Assembly: GCA_947846985.1 (NCBI GenBank)
Contig: CANTUZ010000003.1
Location: 59,158,096-59,222,095, forward strand
Direction of reading: 5' to 3'
Length of the DNA stretch: 64,000 bases
Source of the DNA: Fratercula arctica
Taxonomy: Eukaryota; Chordata; Aves; Charadriiformes; Alcidae
Shown: positions 27,501 through 40,078 of the stretch, piece after piece
Numbering within the stretch: the stretch's first letter is position 1
Layout: each line of letters opens with the position of its first letter
The notes under the pieces: generated by a model
The model's input: the letters and a program-made list of their open reading frames with translations, nothing else
Told to the model about the DNA's origin: nothing
Database searches by the model: none
Translations under genes and position numbers: made by a program

Positions 27501-30500
27501 ATTTTTAACTATTACAGTGTGTATATATATAATAGAAATACAGTTCTTGACACTATCTGCAATTTCACAGTAAATAGTTTGTGGCTTTTATCTTTGTGCA
27601 CAATGATGAGTCTCTCTCTGTTTCTATGAAAATTTATAAACAATATTAAGATTGAATTGGTAATGGGTCTCCATAGCTCTGAGGTGCATTTGCCTTGTTT
27701 TCCATTTCTAAAGAGGAATTTTTTTCATAATTAGGAATTTTTTAGATGTTGAAAAAGTGTTGCTATGGAAGAGTGATATCTCTGAGTATTAGTAAGAGAT
27801 TACTATGTATTGAAGAAAAGAGGATTTTTTTTTAACTATAGACAACATTGTAACTGCAGAGAAGGGATTGGAAAGAGGAAGAAGAAAAAGGGGAATGAGA
27901 AGTAATTATTATAACCTAACAAAGCAGCAGACACTGCTGCCCAAACCACTTCTGCTTGGGCTATTGCACTGAGTTGGACCAGCCCTTCAAACAATTTCTT
28001 CATACAGCCTTCAAGATAGTCACCTAAAGTACGCATACTCTCAAATATTTTGATACATGCCCATATTACTAATGGAAATATGATTGCTATTGTTACAGCC
28101 AAATTTCATGACTTTGCATTCCTTTTCTACGTGTGGATTTTGCAGGATGTTCACAGTTGAGCAAGTTGTTACAGCTGGTCATAATACATCTCTCAGAAAC
28201 TTTTGAAAATATGACTTTTCAGTTAAGTAGGGAATCTTTACTGAGAAAAAGGTACAGTTTTACATTTTCCAGTTTTTGTGGCTTTTCTTGTGATAAACAC
28301 ATGTTCAGGGAAACCGCTGTGAAAAAACCCGGACAGAGCGTTCACAGGTGAAGTACCATTTGAGCTCCTTAGGAGCTGCACCAGGCACTGTGAGGGAAGC
28401 TGACAGAGAAGAGAGGTTCATCAGCAATTCTGCAGTAGAAAAAGGACCCACCCAACAGATTTCACTCTGCCAAGAGTGATGAATCTCTTGCGTGAGTTTT
28501 GTTGTACAAGGTTAGGCTCCAGCACAGCCACCCTTGCATTCAGAAAAATGATCACTGAATGTACACAGCTGCTGTCAAAACATGAAGGAAAAGATGGGAA
28601 TAATTGTTTATTTCAGTAAAAAACAACAGCTAGGGATCCCAATTTTTCTAAAACTGTGTTCCCAGAGGTCCTACCCTTTCACCAAGGGGACCTCTATAAT
28701 ATTCTCTAAAATCTGCCATGTCAAAATTGTAACTACTAGTAAGTGAGGTGCTAGCATTCTCAAGGTAGTTTAAGAGCCCTTTCATATTATGATGGGCAAT
28801 GCATCAGAATTAATTAGTATGAAAACTGGTGAAGATAAAATGATGGTTACAACATCAGAAAGAATAAGACTGCAAGGTGGTGAAAAGCCCAACAGCCATA
28901 AGCTTTCTCTGTGACCGAGCTAAAGGAACGCTTGGATAAATGGAGACTGACACAGCAAACAATTCCTTTACAAAAGACTTTCAAAAATGCCTTCTACTAT
29001 ATTTCAAGTTGAAAATAAAAAGTCGAAGATGCTTGCATGCAATTCATTTCAGCAAACTCTATTATGTCCAAAAATCTCAAACAAAAGCCCTTTTCAAATA
29101 CTTCAGTAAGTATACATTTCTACAGAGCAACATGAGTTTGAATTGCCTTTTAGTTATGGCACAAGAGGACACTTCTTGAATACATAGGGACTCTTGTTGT
29201 CAACTGCTTCACAATGTACATTCATGAAAAATGTTATAGGTTAGCCACTTTCAGTATGTGGAACGTCACCTGGAAGAAACGTCATCAGAGTTGGCACTGA
29301 TGTGGTGTGGGGAAAAAAATCAATGTATGTATGGCTTGGCAGTATTTGCAAGTGTTCAGTTCGTAACCTCAAAACTCAAGGGAGGACAGTCTGAACAAAC
29401 ACAGCAGGAATCATGAGATTCTTTCCTCATCCCTACACACAGCTGTTCCTTTCAAAATATCAAAAACAGTACAGTATCTAGCAGAAACTAATGCTCCTCT
29501 TGTCAGTAGTAACTCTCATACTGCTCCTGTAACACACAATTTAGGGAATAAATAAACAGCAGTGCCATCTGCCCCACCCCACAAAGGACCAATTTATCAA
29601 GCCCAGCAGTAGTGGACAAACCTTGATCTGCTGTGGCGATACAGTACTCACACCCTGAAGGATAAGCTCTGCTGTCATCTACTGATGAACACCAGTGCCA
29701 AATGGTTTGCCATGCCTTGATACGGAAAACAAAGTAATAATGAAATACTTTGCACAGATGCCAACTAGAGAAGCAAACATGACGACGCTTTTCAGCTCCA
29801 AATGCTACATAAACAGTAGTAAGTACCTGTTGGCAAAGTGTGGCCTTAACTTTCCCTTAGCATTTAAACGTATAGTTGAGAGAAACAACGTCCAACTTGA
29901 CATACCCGAGAGGGATGAAAAGGTCAGATTTCTTCTCAAGAAACTACTTTTATGATTACCGATGCAGCAAATTTGAAACTTTGCGTTCATGCATAAAATT
30001 CACACATTATTAAAAATACTCAGATACAGGTTCAGCTACACAAGTTTGGTATACTTGAGAAATGAGTAATTACTTCATTTTTTTTTCTAAAAATATACAA
30101 GTCCAAAAAGCATAGTGAGATTTTTTGAACAAGCATTGTAACCAAAACATTTTCATCACAAATTATACTTTGGTAGAATGGTAAAGAATCATTCAATTAA
30201 CTGTTTCTGTCATTTTAGAGGAAGATTTGTCAAAGTCAGAACTTCTGTTTTGTGGAAGAGTCTCTTTTGATTAAATTTCCTCATGACCAGGGTAACATTG
30301 CTCTGGGAAAGGCACCTTATCACAGAAAACAGCTGATCCCCACAACTAGCCTGGGATGTAGGATGCGCAAGTTCAAATCTCCACTCTTTCAACCTAATAG
30401 GGATTCAAATATTACTCAAGGAAAGATGTTATTCTTGCTTGCAAACAATGTTCCTTAATCACTTCTGAGTGGATTAGCTCTAAGTGTATGCAGAGTCATG

Positions 30501-30564
30501 CACAGGGAAATCAGCGTCTTACACTTTCGTTTATGCAAGGAAGTGTTTGCACTACTTTACTCAC

Positions 30565-30666
30565 CATTCCATGATTTAGCCATGCTGGTATAAAATTATC
30601 AAGCAGCTTTGGGTAAACCAGTTCCCTGTCATAGATATAGATGCTCCAAAACATCGTCACAACAAA
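30565..30666 (-). CDS. AIG1: AIG1 coding exon 3
   Basis: This is the next exon of AIG1 on the minus strand, 11.26 kb downstream of exon 2. It is 102 nt (34 codons), phase 0 at both ends, and too short to stand out as an open frame. It starts [20 protein letters not shown] and ends [14 protein letters not shown], matching human residues 100-133 with conservative changes. The acceptor is a long pyrimidine run ending cttcttag and the donor is gtgagt. The C-terminal part of the exon ([16 protein letters not shown]) is the most conserved portion of the family. In the human protein the next residue is the catalytic His134, which would be the first codon of exon 4. That exon was not found at lower coordinates, so it probably lies outside the window. 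I see no frameshift or stop in the exon. Confidence 0.95.
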
Positions 30667-33600
30667 CTAAGAAGAAAAAAAAGACAAGACATTTTAAAAT
30701 ACATACTTCTGAACAATTAGCTACACAATTTAGATAGCAAAATGGGGCGTTTAGCAAATAATCTATGGACAGACACAGACATTACTGTTCTTTGAGCAAA
30801 TCCTGTTGTAATCAACAGTATGAATCTGGATTATTCTTTGCATTCACAGGAGTTTAACTTTTCCTCTCTTTTTTTTTTTGACTTTCAGCCTGGAAAAATC
30901 TCATTTTTTGACTTACAGGCCTGTGGCCAAATTACAACCGAGTACTATACTATACTTTAGTTGCAGATGTGGCACATAAATAATGTTTTACCACTAACAG
31001 GATAGAAAACAAATGGAAAATCAGGTAAAATATCACTTGGAATTCATAGAACATATAAATATGAAACATTCATCCTTGAACAGGAGCCTATAAACTCATC
31101 CTTGCACTTTTTCATGTCAGCCATCAAAATAGCATTGTTTAAAAAAAATATTTAACCCTTTAGCTACTCTGCACACAATTAATGGACTGGGATCCACAGA
31201 AAAGAGGTCTAGTATCCTGCTCGTTTGTCAATAGGAAATTTGGCTTGGTTCTTGTCAGAGAACCAGGAGCCCAGAGAAAGATCATTATTCCCTCTAGACT
31301 GAGGACAGGACAGATGGCTCAGATAAAGTTTGCACTAAGCTAAATTTTTGCCACAGTGTTCACAAATTCTTTAAAGATACCCTGATGTTTGAAAAGCAAA
31401 GCCAACATAAAACTGCAAACATTTACAGAAATAATAGTTTTAGCTTACCTTACGTGGGGAAAGAATAAAGTAAAACACAATTGCTTTCTTACCTTGAATT
31501 TGAGTCACAGCTTTCTAGTAACAAAAGGCTTATTGTTTACAGCAGTAAAACCCAATACCGGGGCCAAGAGCTTTTCAAAGACCATTTTCAGGGGATCTCT
31601 ACAAAGTAGTAGCAAGTCCAAGTTTAAAGTTTGAGAGGCAACACATAGGACTTTCACTGAGATCAGCAGGGAAGTATTCAGTTACATCCAAACTGATGTG
31701 GACCATGGTCTTACGGCTAATTTGGGGGGTCAGTAAAAGAAAGTGCAAGAAATATGGGGTGAGCAGAGCAAGGTCAGCAAATTACTAGTGTGTGTGATAG
31801 TGTAGGCGTAAGTTGTTTCATATGCTTCTGACTGTGGAAAGTTAAAACTGAGGTTGCAGTTTATCAATGGCACCTTGTTCTAACCACAGACACGCAGACT
31901 TCGGCCAGCCAGTTATGTGAATGACCTGAACCAGTACACTGTTCCCTCAGTGTGCATACAGTACATAGTTTCTTGGTTTCCAACACACTTGTCCATCTGT
32001 TATGATAGCTATCGGTGCCTGCTCAGAATAAGCTTGGACTATTTGACTAGTGCACAGAGGCCAGGAAAAAAAAATAGGTTATGATGGACAGCCCGAAAAA
32101 TATTGCAAGTGTAAAGTACCCCACAAGAAGTCTCCTTTCTGGGCCAGTCTTGGCATTGGCACAGCCTAGCTCTTTACGCACCTGCTGACACATAAGTGCC
32201 AAGATATGAATAGCTGAACAGCAGGCAAAATGGAAGCAAAGTATCCTCTTCTCTATAGGCTTCCTAGAAGTCATGTATTATCACAGTGAGTCTCCAAGAA
32301 CCTGCTAGGACCAACTGGGACATAAAAACATATTCTCAGGTGCATGAAGACCAAGACTGATAATGCTTTTTTCCAAGGAAGTCTTACAGCAAGAAAAATC
32401 ACCCGGGATTAGGTTGAACCTTACTACACTGAATACAACAAAGCTGGCGTGTTTTGACCTGTGATTTTTGTGTGGAGCAGAAAAAAACAATAGACTTTGC
32501 CAAGGAGGTAAAGATAAGAAAAAAGGGGACATGCCATCTGTCCCTTAACCAAAGTCAGCCAATGGATGGAACGGGATCAGCCTAGCTGGTTGCGACCATC
32601 TGGAGCTACAGACGGCAAATGCTGCTTAGCAAAGCACTATCACAAGGCAGACATAAGGTAAAGGAAGTGCGCAAAACACAAGGTGCTACAGAACTAACCT
32701 ATCCCGGAGGAGGACGTGACATGAGACTAACTCAACACCCTGGGAATGGTTCACCTTACCTTTCCTTACAATTTGTTCATTTGTGTAAAACGAGCTATGA
32801 AAATGAATTATTGCACTATGAACTAAAATTAACTATAAAAACGAACTATCTGGATAAAAAGAAGTATAATGAGACTTGCTACTCAGCTACCTTGGCTGCT
32901 TCTGAATTTGTTTACTTTGATTAATGAGCAACTGTTGGTCTGGTACTACTAAATCACCTCTACTATGCTTACAATTTGGTACTTTTATTTGGGCTGGGCT
33001 TTGTCCAGATCACACGTGGTCATGCAGTGCCAGACTATGATACAACCGGGCTGCTTCTTTACACTGCCTATGTAAGGCTTGATCACAATTGCTGCTCTTA
33101 TATGCTCACGCTGCCTTCCTTGTGGCACAATTCATCACTACTGTGGAGACAGTCACAGTACTACCCTCACATGCCAGGCTGAACAGGTTGCTCATATGCA
33201 GCAGACATCTTTCAGGAGCCCAATACTTTTCTTTTGTTCCCAAGGCAAAATGGCACAAACGTCACCCTTCCACTTCCTCTCAAGGCCTGGAATTGAAGAA
33301 AGAAAACAGACACCAACAATTGCTTTTACACTTCTTTACAAAGGAGCCTCCTAGGATTGCCAGCTTTGCAAAGACAGCATTTACTTGGTTAAAGGTATGG
33401 TTAAGCGACATAAAAGAACAGAGGAGTCCCTCATTTACTACTTACCCTATCTAGGGTCATTACAGATCAAAGGGAACCTCAAGTTTGGAAGGAGACCTCA
33501 GAAGTTGTTTGAAAACATGGAGTACCTCACTTGTCGCAGGCATCTGAAGTATTGCTAAACAAATACACAGCAGCAGGAAAAAAAAAGGCTGAAAACTAAA

Positions 33601-34732
33601 CTTTGTTTTCCCACCTAAAGAGATATTCCTTGACTTTTTGTCCTCTGTCTCTGAAGCTTCAGGGGCCATTAGAAGAGCATGTGACACTGCCAAGGGAAAA
33701 ATTTGAAAGGACAAATTGGGAAATGGTTGGTGATTCTAAAGGGAAAACAAGTGGCTTTATCAAAACACCACAAATGGAAGCAAAGAGAAACTAAGAGAGG
33801 AAACCAGTAAAAAGAATTGCATAATTTGCTGTTTTACATGAGCCCAACCAAGAAATGTTATGGAAACGAAGAATGAACTCAGTGGAACTTTATTTTCCTG
33901 CACTATGTGTTTTTGGTTTTGGCTGGGCTGCATAGTTCAGTTCACGCATTTCCTGGATGGCCTCATGACAGAGAAAGAAAACCCGACCCTTTGACCTTGA
34001 AAAAATTTCTTCTAAATACAGTTAAAGGTAAGCTTTCTGGCTATCTTCCAAGACATTTGCAGTTAATTGTAAGTATAAATAGATTGTTTGTGAGCCTCTT
34101 TGAGAGTTAAGGGCATTACATATAGAAGCAAAGTGTTATTAAAGGCAGACCACAGAAGGCACAAATTGGCATGGTACTGGCTTTAGGTGGGATCTAGTGC
34201 TAGCACAGCATCACAACAAATGAATTTGAAAAGGGCCAGTGAAGGAAATCACAGGAAGTGGGAAATCCCTGAAAATCGGTGAAGACTCCCCTCGGACAAC
34301 ACAGTTCAGGAGGCAATTGCACCACTGCTTGCTCATGTTCCCATCCATCACCAGCCACATCACCACAGATGAGGGCAGAATCTAGAATAGAGAGATTCTG
34401 GCATAGTTGAGTGCGTTATGGAAACAAATGTATTTTGTAGTCTCATCAAATAACGAGGTAAGTAGATGACTGCAGCAAATGCCTACACATCTTTTCTTGG
34501 GATAAGATCCCAGATCAGCACTATTGATGATCTACAGAAGAAGAGTCATCAGCTTTCCTTTTGACTGTACCAGTACAGAGAAACAACAGGTAAGAAAGCA
34601 TGCCTGGCTTTCTCTCTTTCATACCACAGGTTTTTAAAAACATAAAAGTATAATATAAAAAATATTACATCACTCTAGCCTATTTAGACTCAGACCTGAA
34701 TGGAGCTATTAAAGCTACATGACATAAAATAT

Positions 34733-37700
34733 CATAGAATCATACAATCATAGAACCGATTGGATTGGAAGGGACCTTTAAAGGTCATCTAGTCCAACCT
34801 CCCCTGCAATGAGCAGGGACATCTTCAACTAGATGAGGTTGTTCAGAGCCCCATCCAACCTGACTTTGACTGTTTCCAGGGATGGCACATATACCACTTC
34901 TCTGGACAACCTGTTTCAGTGTTTCACCACCCTCATCGTAAAAGATTTCATCCTTATATCTACTCTAAAACTTCCCTTTTTTAGTTTAAAGGCATTACTC
35001 CATGTCCTATTGCAATACACTGTGCTAAAAAGTATGTCCCCATCTTTCCTGTACGCCCCTTTAAGTACTGTAAGGCCGCACTAAGGTCTCTCTGCAGCCT
35101 TCTCTTCTCCAGGCTGAACAACTCCTACTCTCTCAGCCTGTCCTCAGAGCAGAGGTGCTCCAGCCCTCTCATCATTTTTCTGGCCCTCCTCTGGACTTGC
35201 TCCAACACGTCCATGTCTTTCCTGTGCTGAGGGCTCCAGAGCTGGACGCAGTACTCCAGGTGGGGTCTCACCAGAGTGGAGTAGAGGGGCAGAATTACCT
35301 CCCTCGACCTGCTTCTTTTCATGTAGCCCAGGATACAGCTGGCCTTCTGGGCTGCAGGTGCACAGTGTCGGCTCATGTCCAGCTTTTCATCCACCAGTAC
35401 CCTCAAGTCCTTCTCAGCAGGACCATTCTCAATCCCTTCATCCCCTAGCCTGTATTGATATCGGGGGTTGCCCCGAGCCAGGTGCAGGATGCTGCATTTG
35501 GCCTTGTTGAACCTCATGATGTTCACATGGACCCACTTCTTGAGCCTGTCCAGGTCCCTCTGGATGGCACCCTATCCCTCAAGTGTGTCAACTGCACCTC
35601 TCAGCTTGGTGTCGTCCAAAAACTTGCTGAGGGTGCACTCAATCCCACTGTCTATGTCATTGATGAAGATATTGAACAGTACTGGTCACAATACGAACCC
35701 CCGAGGGACACCACTTGTCACTGATCTCCATCTGGACATTGAGCCGTTGGATGCAACCATCCAACCAATTCCTCATCCACCAAACAGTCCACCCATCAAA
35801 TCCATACCTCTCCAAATTAGAGAGAAGAATGTTGTGGGGGCCCATGTCAAAGGTATTACAGAAGTACAGATAGATGACATCTGTAGGTATTCCCTTGTCC
35901 ACTGATGTAGTCACTCCACCACAGAAGGCCACTATGTTGGTCAGGCAGGACTTGCCCTTGGTGAAGCCATGCTGGCTGTCTTGAATCACCTCCCTGTCCT
36001 TCATGCACCTTAGCATAGCTTCAAGGAGGATTTGTTCCATGATCTTCCCAGGCACAGAGGTGCGGCTCACAGGTCAATTGTGCCCAGGGTCCTCCTTTCT
36101 ATCCCTTTCAAAAATGGGTGCAATGTTTCCCTTTTTCAGTCACTGGGGACTTCACCTGACTGCCATGACTTTCAGGTATCACGGAGAGTGGCTTGGCAAC
36201 TACATCAGCCAATTCCCTCAGGAATCTGGGATGCACCTCATCAGGTCCCATAGATTTCTTTACCTTTAGGTTCCTCAGCTGGTCATGAACCTGATCTTCT
36301 CTTACAGTGGGAGGGACTTTCATCTTCCAGTCCCTGCCTTGCAGTCCATCCACTTGAAAAGTGTAGGGAGAGAGGCTGCCAGTGAAGACTGAGGCAAAAA
36401 AGTTCTTGAGTTCCTCGGTATTCTCGTTGTCTGTTGTTACCAGTTTGCCAGATTTGCTTCTCAAGGGGGATACGCTTTCTTTGACCTTCCTTTTCTGGCT
36501 GACATACCTGTAGAAGTCCTTTTTACTATTCTTTGCGTCCCTTGCCAAGTTCAGCTCCAGCTGCACCTTGGCCTTCCTGACCCCATCCCTGCATAACTGG
36601 GCAGCATCCCTATACTCTTCCAGGATACCTGTTTCTGCTTCCACTGCCTGTGCATCTCTTTCTTGACCTTTAGTTTGACCAGCAGGTTTCAATTCAGCCA
36701 TGCCAGTCTCTTGCCCTCCTTTCCTGATTTCTTACACCTGGCAATCGAGAGCTCTCAAGTTCTAAGGAAAGTGTCCTTAAAGCTCTGCCAGCTCTGTTCT
36801 GCTCCCTTGCCCCTGAGGGCGGCTTCCCAGGGGGTCCTACTGACTGACTTGATGAAGAGATGGAATTTTGCTTTCCTAAAATTCAGGGTCCTGATTTTAC
36901 TCTTCACCTGACCCATATCCCTCAGGATTGCGAACTCCACCAATGCATGATCACTGCAGCCTGGGCTGCCTCCAATCTTGATGTCACCAATTAGCTAGCT
37001 CACTTGTGTTGGTGACCATCAGGTCCAGTATCGCCTCTCCTCTGGTGGGGCCATTACCTGGTTTAAGAAGTTATCTTCAGTGCACTCCAGGACTGCCTAC
37101 AGCTTGCCATGCTACATTTTCAGGAGAAGGTGGGGTGGTTGAAGTCCCCCAGCAGGATGAGAGCCTGCAAGTATGATGCCTCCTGTCAGGAGGTCTGTAG
37201 TAGACATCGGTCTCTTATTCTTACCCATAAGCTTTCAACCTGCTCATGGCTGTTCTTCAGAGACTTCACACTCTATCCATTTCTTGATGTAGAGGCCAAT
37301 GCCTCTGCCCTCCTTCATCACCTGTCCCTTCTGAACATCTGTAGCCATTGATAGCTGCACTCTAGTCATGGGATACTGAACCCACCAGGTTCAGTAGTGG
37401 CAACCAGGTTGTAGCTTTCAAGTGGCATGGTGGCTTCCAGCTCCTCCTGTTTGTTGCCCATGCTGTGGGCATTGGTGTAGAGGCACTGCAGCTGGGCTGT
37501 TGGCTCTGTCCCCTTCTTAGAGGAACATTCCTTAGGTATTTCACTGGTGTTTTCCTCTTGGCTCCTATTAGCTCAGGAGCCCCTGTCTCATCTCCGTAAG
37601 ACTTCAAGCATGCTGCAGTGTAGCCAGCACATCTCAGAGCTGTGGGCTCTCGCTAGCACCCCGTCGCTCTAATCGTTGCCTGTCGTCCCACAGCTTGTCA

Positions 37701-38010
37701 CAGGAAAGCCTGATGTTGCCCCCCTCTCCCCTCAAGCCTTGTTTAAAGGTCTGTCAAGAAGCCCCACTAACTTGTGAGCAAAGGCCCTCTTGCCTCTTTC
37801 AGAAAGGTGAATCTGCAGTGTAGGCCATCCCATTACTGAAAAATCCAAAATTGTGGCAATGACAACCAGCTACAGAGCCATGTATTAATAGACTGGGCTC
37901 GTCTATGTCTTCCAACATCACTGCCTGCAACCGGGAGAGAGCAGAAAATAACCTGTGCTCCAGATTCCCTTACCAACTGTCCAAAAGCCCTGAAGTCTCT
38001 TTTGTGCCCC
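34733..38010 (-). mobile_element. CR1 non-LTR retrotransposon, 5'-truncated, decayed
   Basis: CR1 is the dominant avian LINE. The 3' end is at the low coordinate: the catagaatcatacaatcatag repeat is the reverse complement of the CR1 tail. Moving up, the minus strand encodes the C-terminal part of the reverse transcriptase (for example KAKCSILHLARGNPRYQYRL and LVRPHLEYCVQLWSPQH at 35.1-35.5 kb). The catalytic motif follows as FLDD near 35.62 kb, then fingers/palm segments such as [15 protein letters not shown] (35.7-36.07 kb). A connector region comes next (36.1-36.7 kb), then endonuclease-region sequence to about 37.6 kb, then part of the ORF1/ORF2 junction region to about 38.0 kb. Several frameshifts, stops and small deletions break the frames, so it cannot encode a working enzyme. 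A full CR1 is about 4.5 kb, so roughly the first quarter is missing, as is usual. It lies in the same orientation as AIG1. Confidence 0.93.
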
Positions 38011-38057
38011 CCTGGACCATATCAATGCTCCCTTGCTCCCCCTTGACCATATCAATG
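38011..38057. repeat. 30-bp tandem duplication at the 5' edge of the CR1 copy
   Basis: gaccatatcaatg occurs at 38,015-38,027 and again at 38,045-38,057 within a 30-bp period. It sits where similarity to CR1 fades. Confidence 0.75.
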
Positions 38058-39970
38058 GTAGAGCTTGTGATGTTCTAGGCAGCAATCTCTCTTCTAACAT
38101 GTAACAATATGAATTTTCTTCCGTCTTCCTATTTCTATTAAACACAGTCTTAAACAACTAGAAATGCCTGTTTTGTCTTCCTATTGTTTGGTACAAATTA
38201 GAAGAAATGTATTGATAAAACCATATACAGTTTACACAAAACATTAATTAACCACAGAAACTCAGTTGCTTCATGATCTATGCCAAACAAACAGAAAAAA
38301 GTAGGGATAGTCTAAACCACTGGTGTAGTCTCTGACTTTTAACTGTGTCTCATACTTCTCTAGCAGTGTAAATTATTCCCAATATAAATCTCTTTTACAC
38401 TGATAAAGGGGGGATAAGTGCAGCCACTATAGATGAGAATTGGTAATGAACTTCTAAAATGTCTATGCAAGCGTTTTTTTCAGTGGATGCTTCCTGACCT
38501 CCTAGGCATTTGAATAGAACCCCAGCCTTATAATAAACTAAAAAAGGGCTAGGAAGTTTTGCCCACAGACTTTCCGTGGAATAAGGCTTTACTGCATAGA
38601 AAATTGGTCTGTTGATTTCTGATTTCATTCTCTTAAAAGTCACATTAAAAAGAGCAACAATGGGTAAACAGTTGTCATTATGTCCTTCAAAGAGCTTCGT
38701 GTTTATTTCTTGATGCTCCTAAACAAAATGGTAGGTTGGCAATTCAGTTTTATCTGAGCCCCCAAAGATACACAATGCATAACGCAACACTGGAGAGATG
38801 TGATTTGCTGCAAAGATTTTGCAAAATGTGATTTGTTGCAAAGCCACCCAAGGAGACTGTTTGCCCTTGGGCTGGTTCTTTCCCCTCCTTTGGAAGCTGG
38901 GAGGAGGCTGGTGGTCAGACTTCCCAGGTGGTTTATATGTAATACTTTTTTAGGAAGCACTAAAAATGAAATACTTTATTTTGTTACATTTTTTTCACAC
39001 ATCACTGTTTGACTTGGGAGTGGAAACCCCTTTTCTCATCTGTTTTTCAGAACAAGTCATCTCAAGGGCTTCAGTAAGCAGGAAATACACAAAAAAATTG
39101 TGTTGAATTACTCTTGAAAAACTACAGTTAGCGGGCTTTAAAATGTTCCCCTAGTATTTCCATTATTCCCTAAACATGCCCTGTATAAAACACTGAGCAA
39201 TAAAAATAATTTAGATGTTAAGGTAACTGACAAGTACTTAAGGCATGACCACTGCTGTTACATTAGAAAACCAACAAGGATTTTATTCATATCCTTCCAA
39301 TTTTTATGTGTGAGGGTTCCCCTGTGTCGCTACTAGAAACCACTGAGAAGCTCCATGGGGAGCTAGGTGGGTGAGTCTCAAAGAAAGTAAGTCTGCATTT
39401 GAACTTCTTTTGTTCTTTTCTTTTTTTTTTTTTCTGAGCAAGGAAGCTGTTGAGAGAATGTGGGAAACAAGGAAACTTTAACTTTTTTTCTGCAGACGCT
39501 CTGGTGTTTAATAACTTCCTTCTAACAAGCACCTCCAGCATACCAAAATTTCACTGGGTATTTTCTTACACATAAATAGCTCTTTAGAGAAAAAAGCCAG
39601 TGTTAGACATTTGCTACTTTTGGGCCCTGAACTTTTCCTATCCTTAATCCCACCAAAGAAGAGTCCCCAGTGGCTGGCAGTCCCTCAGGCACTGGCCAAG
39701 GCTTTGGCAAGTGGTAGCTGCTGCGGTGTGGTGGGTGCTGCTGGAAAGGATCAGGTTTCAGGAAGCAGCTGAGACCAGAGTTAAGTCATGAAGTGCTGCT
39801 GTTTGTCTTCCAGTAGCCAGAAGAAACAACAATGAAAACAACCTTTTTAGGCTTTCTCTGTAAGAAGTGAAACAATACACGGTAATCTATTGCTCCCCCT
39901 CACCACAGAAAGGTCACCTTTGGAAATGGAGAGCATCTCTCCAATAAGCATGATCATTCCTTACTATTTT

Positions 39971-40078
39971 CATAGAATCATAGAATGGTTTGGGTTGGAA
40001 GGAACCTTAAAGATCATCTAGCTCCAACCCCCCTGCCATGGGCAGGGACACCTCCCACTAGACCAGGCTGCTCAATCT
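39971..40078 (-). mobile_element. CR1 3'-end fragment
   Basis: Starts catagaatcatagaatggtt on the plus strand, then ttgggttggaaggaacctta, then agatcatctagctccaaccc and cctgccatgggcagggacac. It is a reverse-complement CR1 tail of the ccatgggcaggg subfamily type, different from the copies at 9.2 and 34.7 kb. It ends near a T-rich run (40,089-40,105). Confidence 0.88.

Larger units (their letters stand above)
1..30564 (-). other. AIG1: AIG1 intron 3 (partial) with no recognised coding exon
   Basis: This stretch lies downstream of exon 3 in the direction of AIG1 transcription. I looked for exon 4 (beginning with the conserved HTTVLPF region) in reverse complement and did not see it, so this is most simply the first 30 kb of intron 3. 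It is AT-rich and CpG-poor apart from the spots near 16.0 and 21.0 kb listed separately. It holds homopolymer runs, pyrimidine tracts at 3.4 and 24.2-24.5 kb, one CR1 tail, two probable ancient repeats and an AT block. Elsewhere I see nothing supportable. Confidence 0.7.

Noticed and set aside
27836..28102. Minus-strand hydrophobic frame with an Ala-rich segment
   Set aside because: It looks protein-like at first, but it begins at TTG rather than ATG, has no good flanking splice pair and matches no family I know.
35155..35905. Plus-strand frames over the CR1 element
   Set aside because: They are the antisense shadow of the minus-strand reverse transcriptase region.
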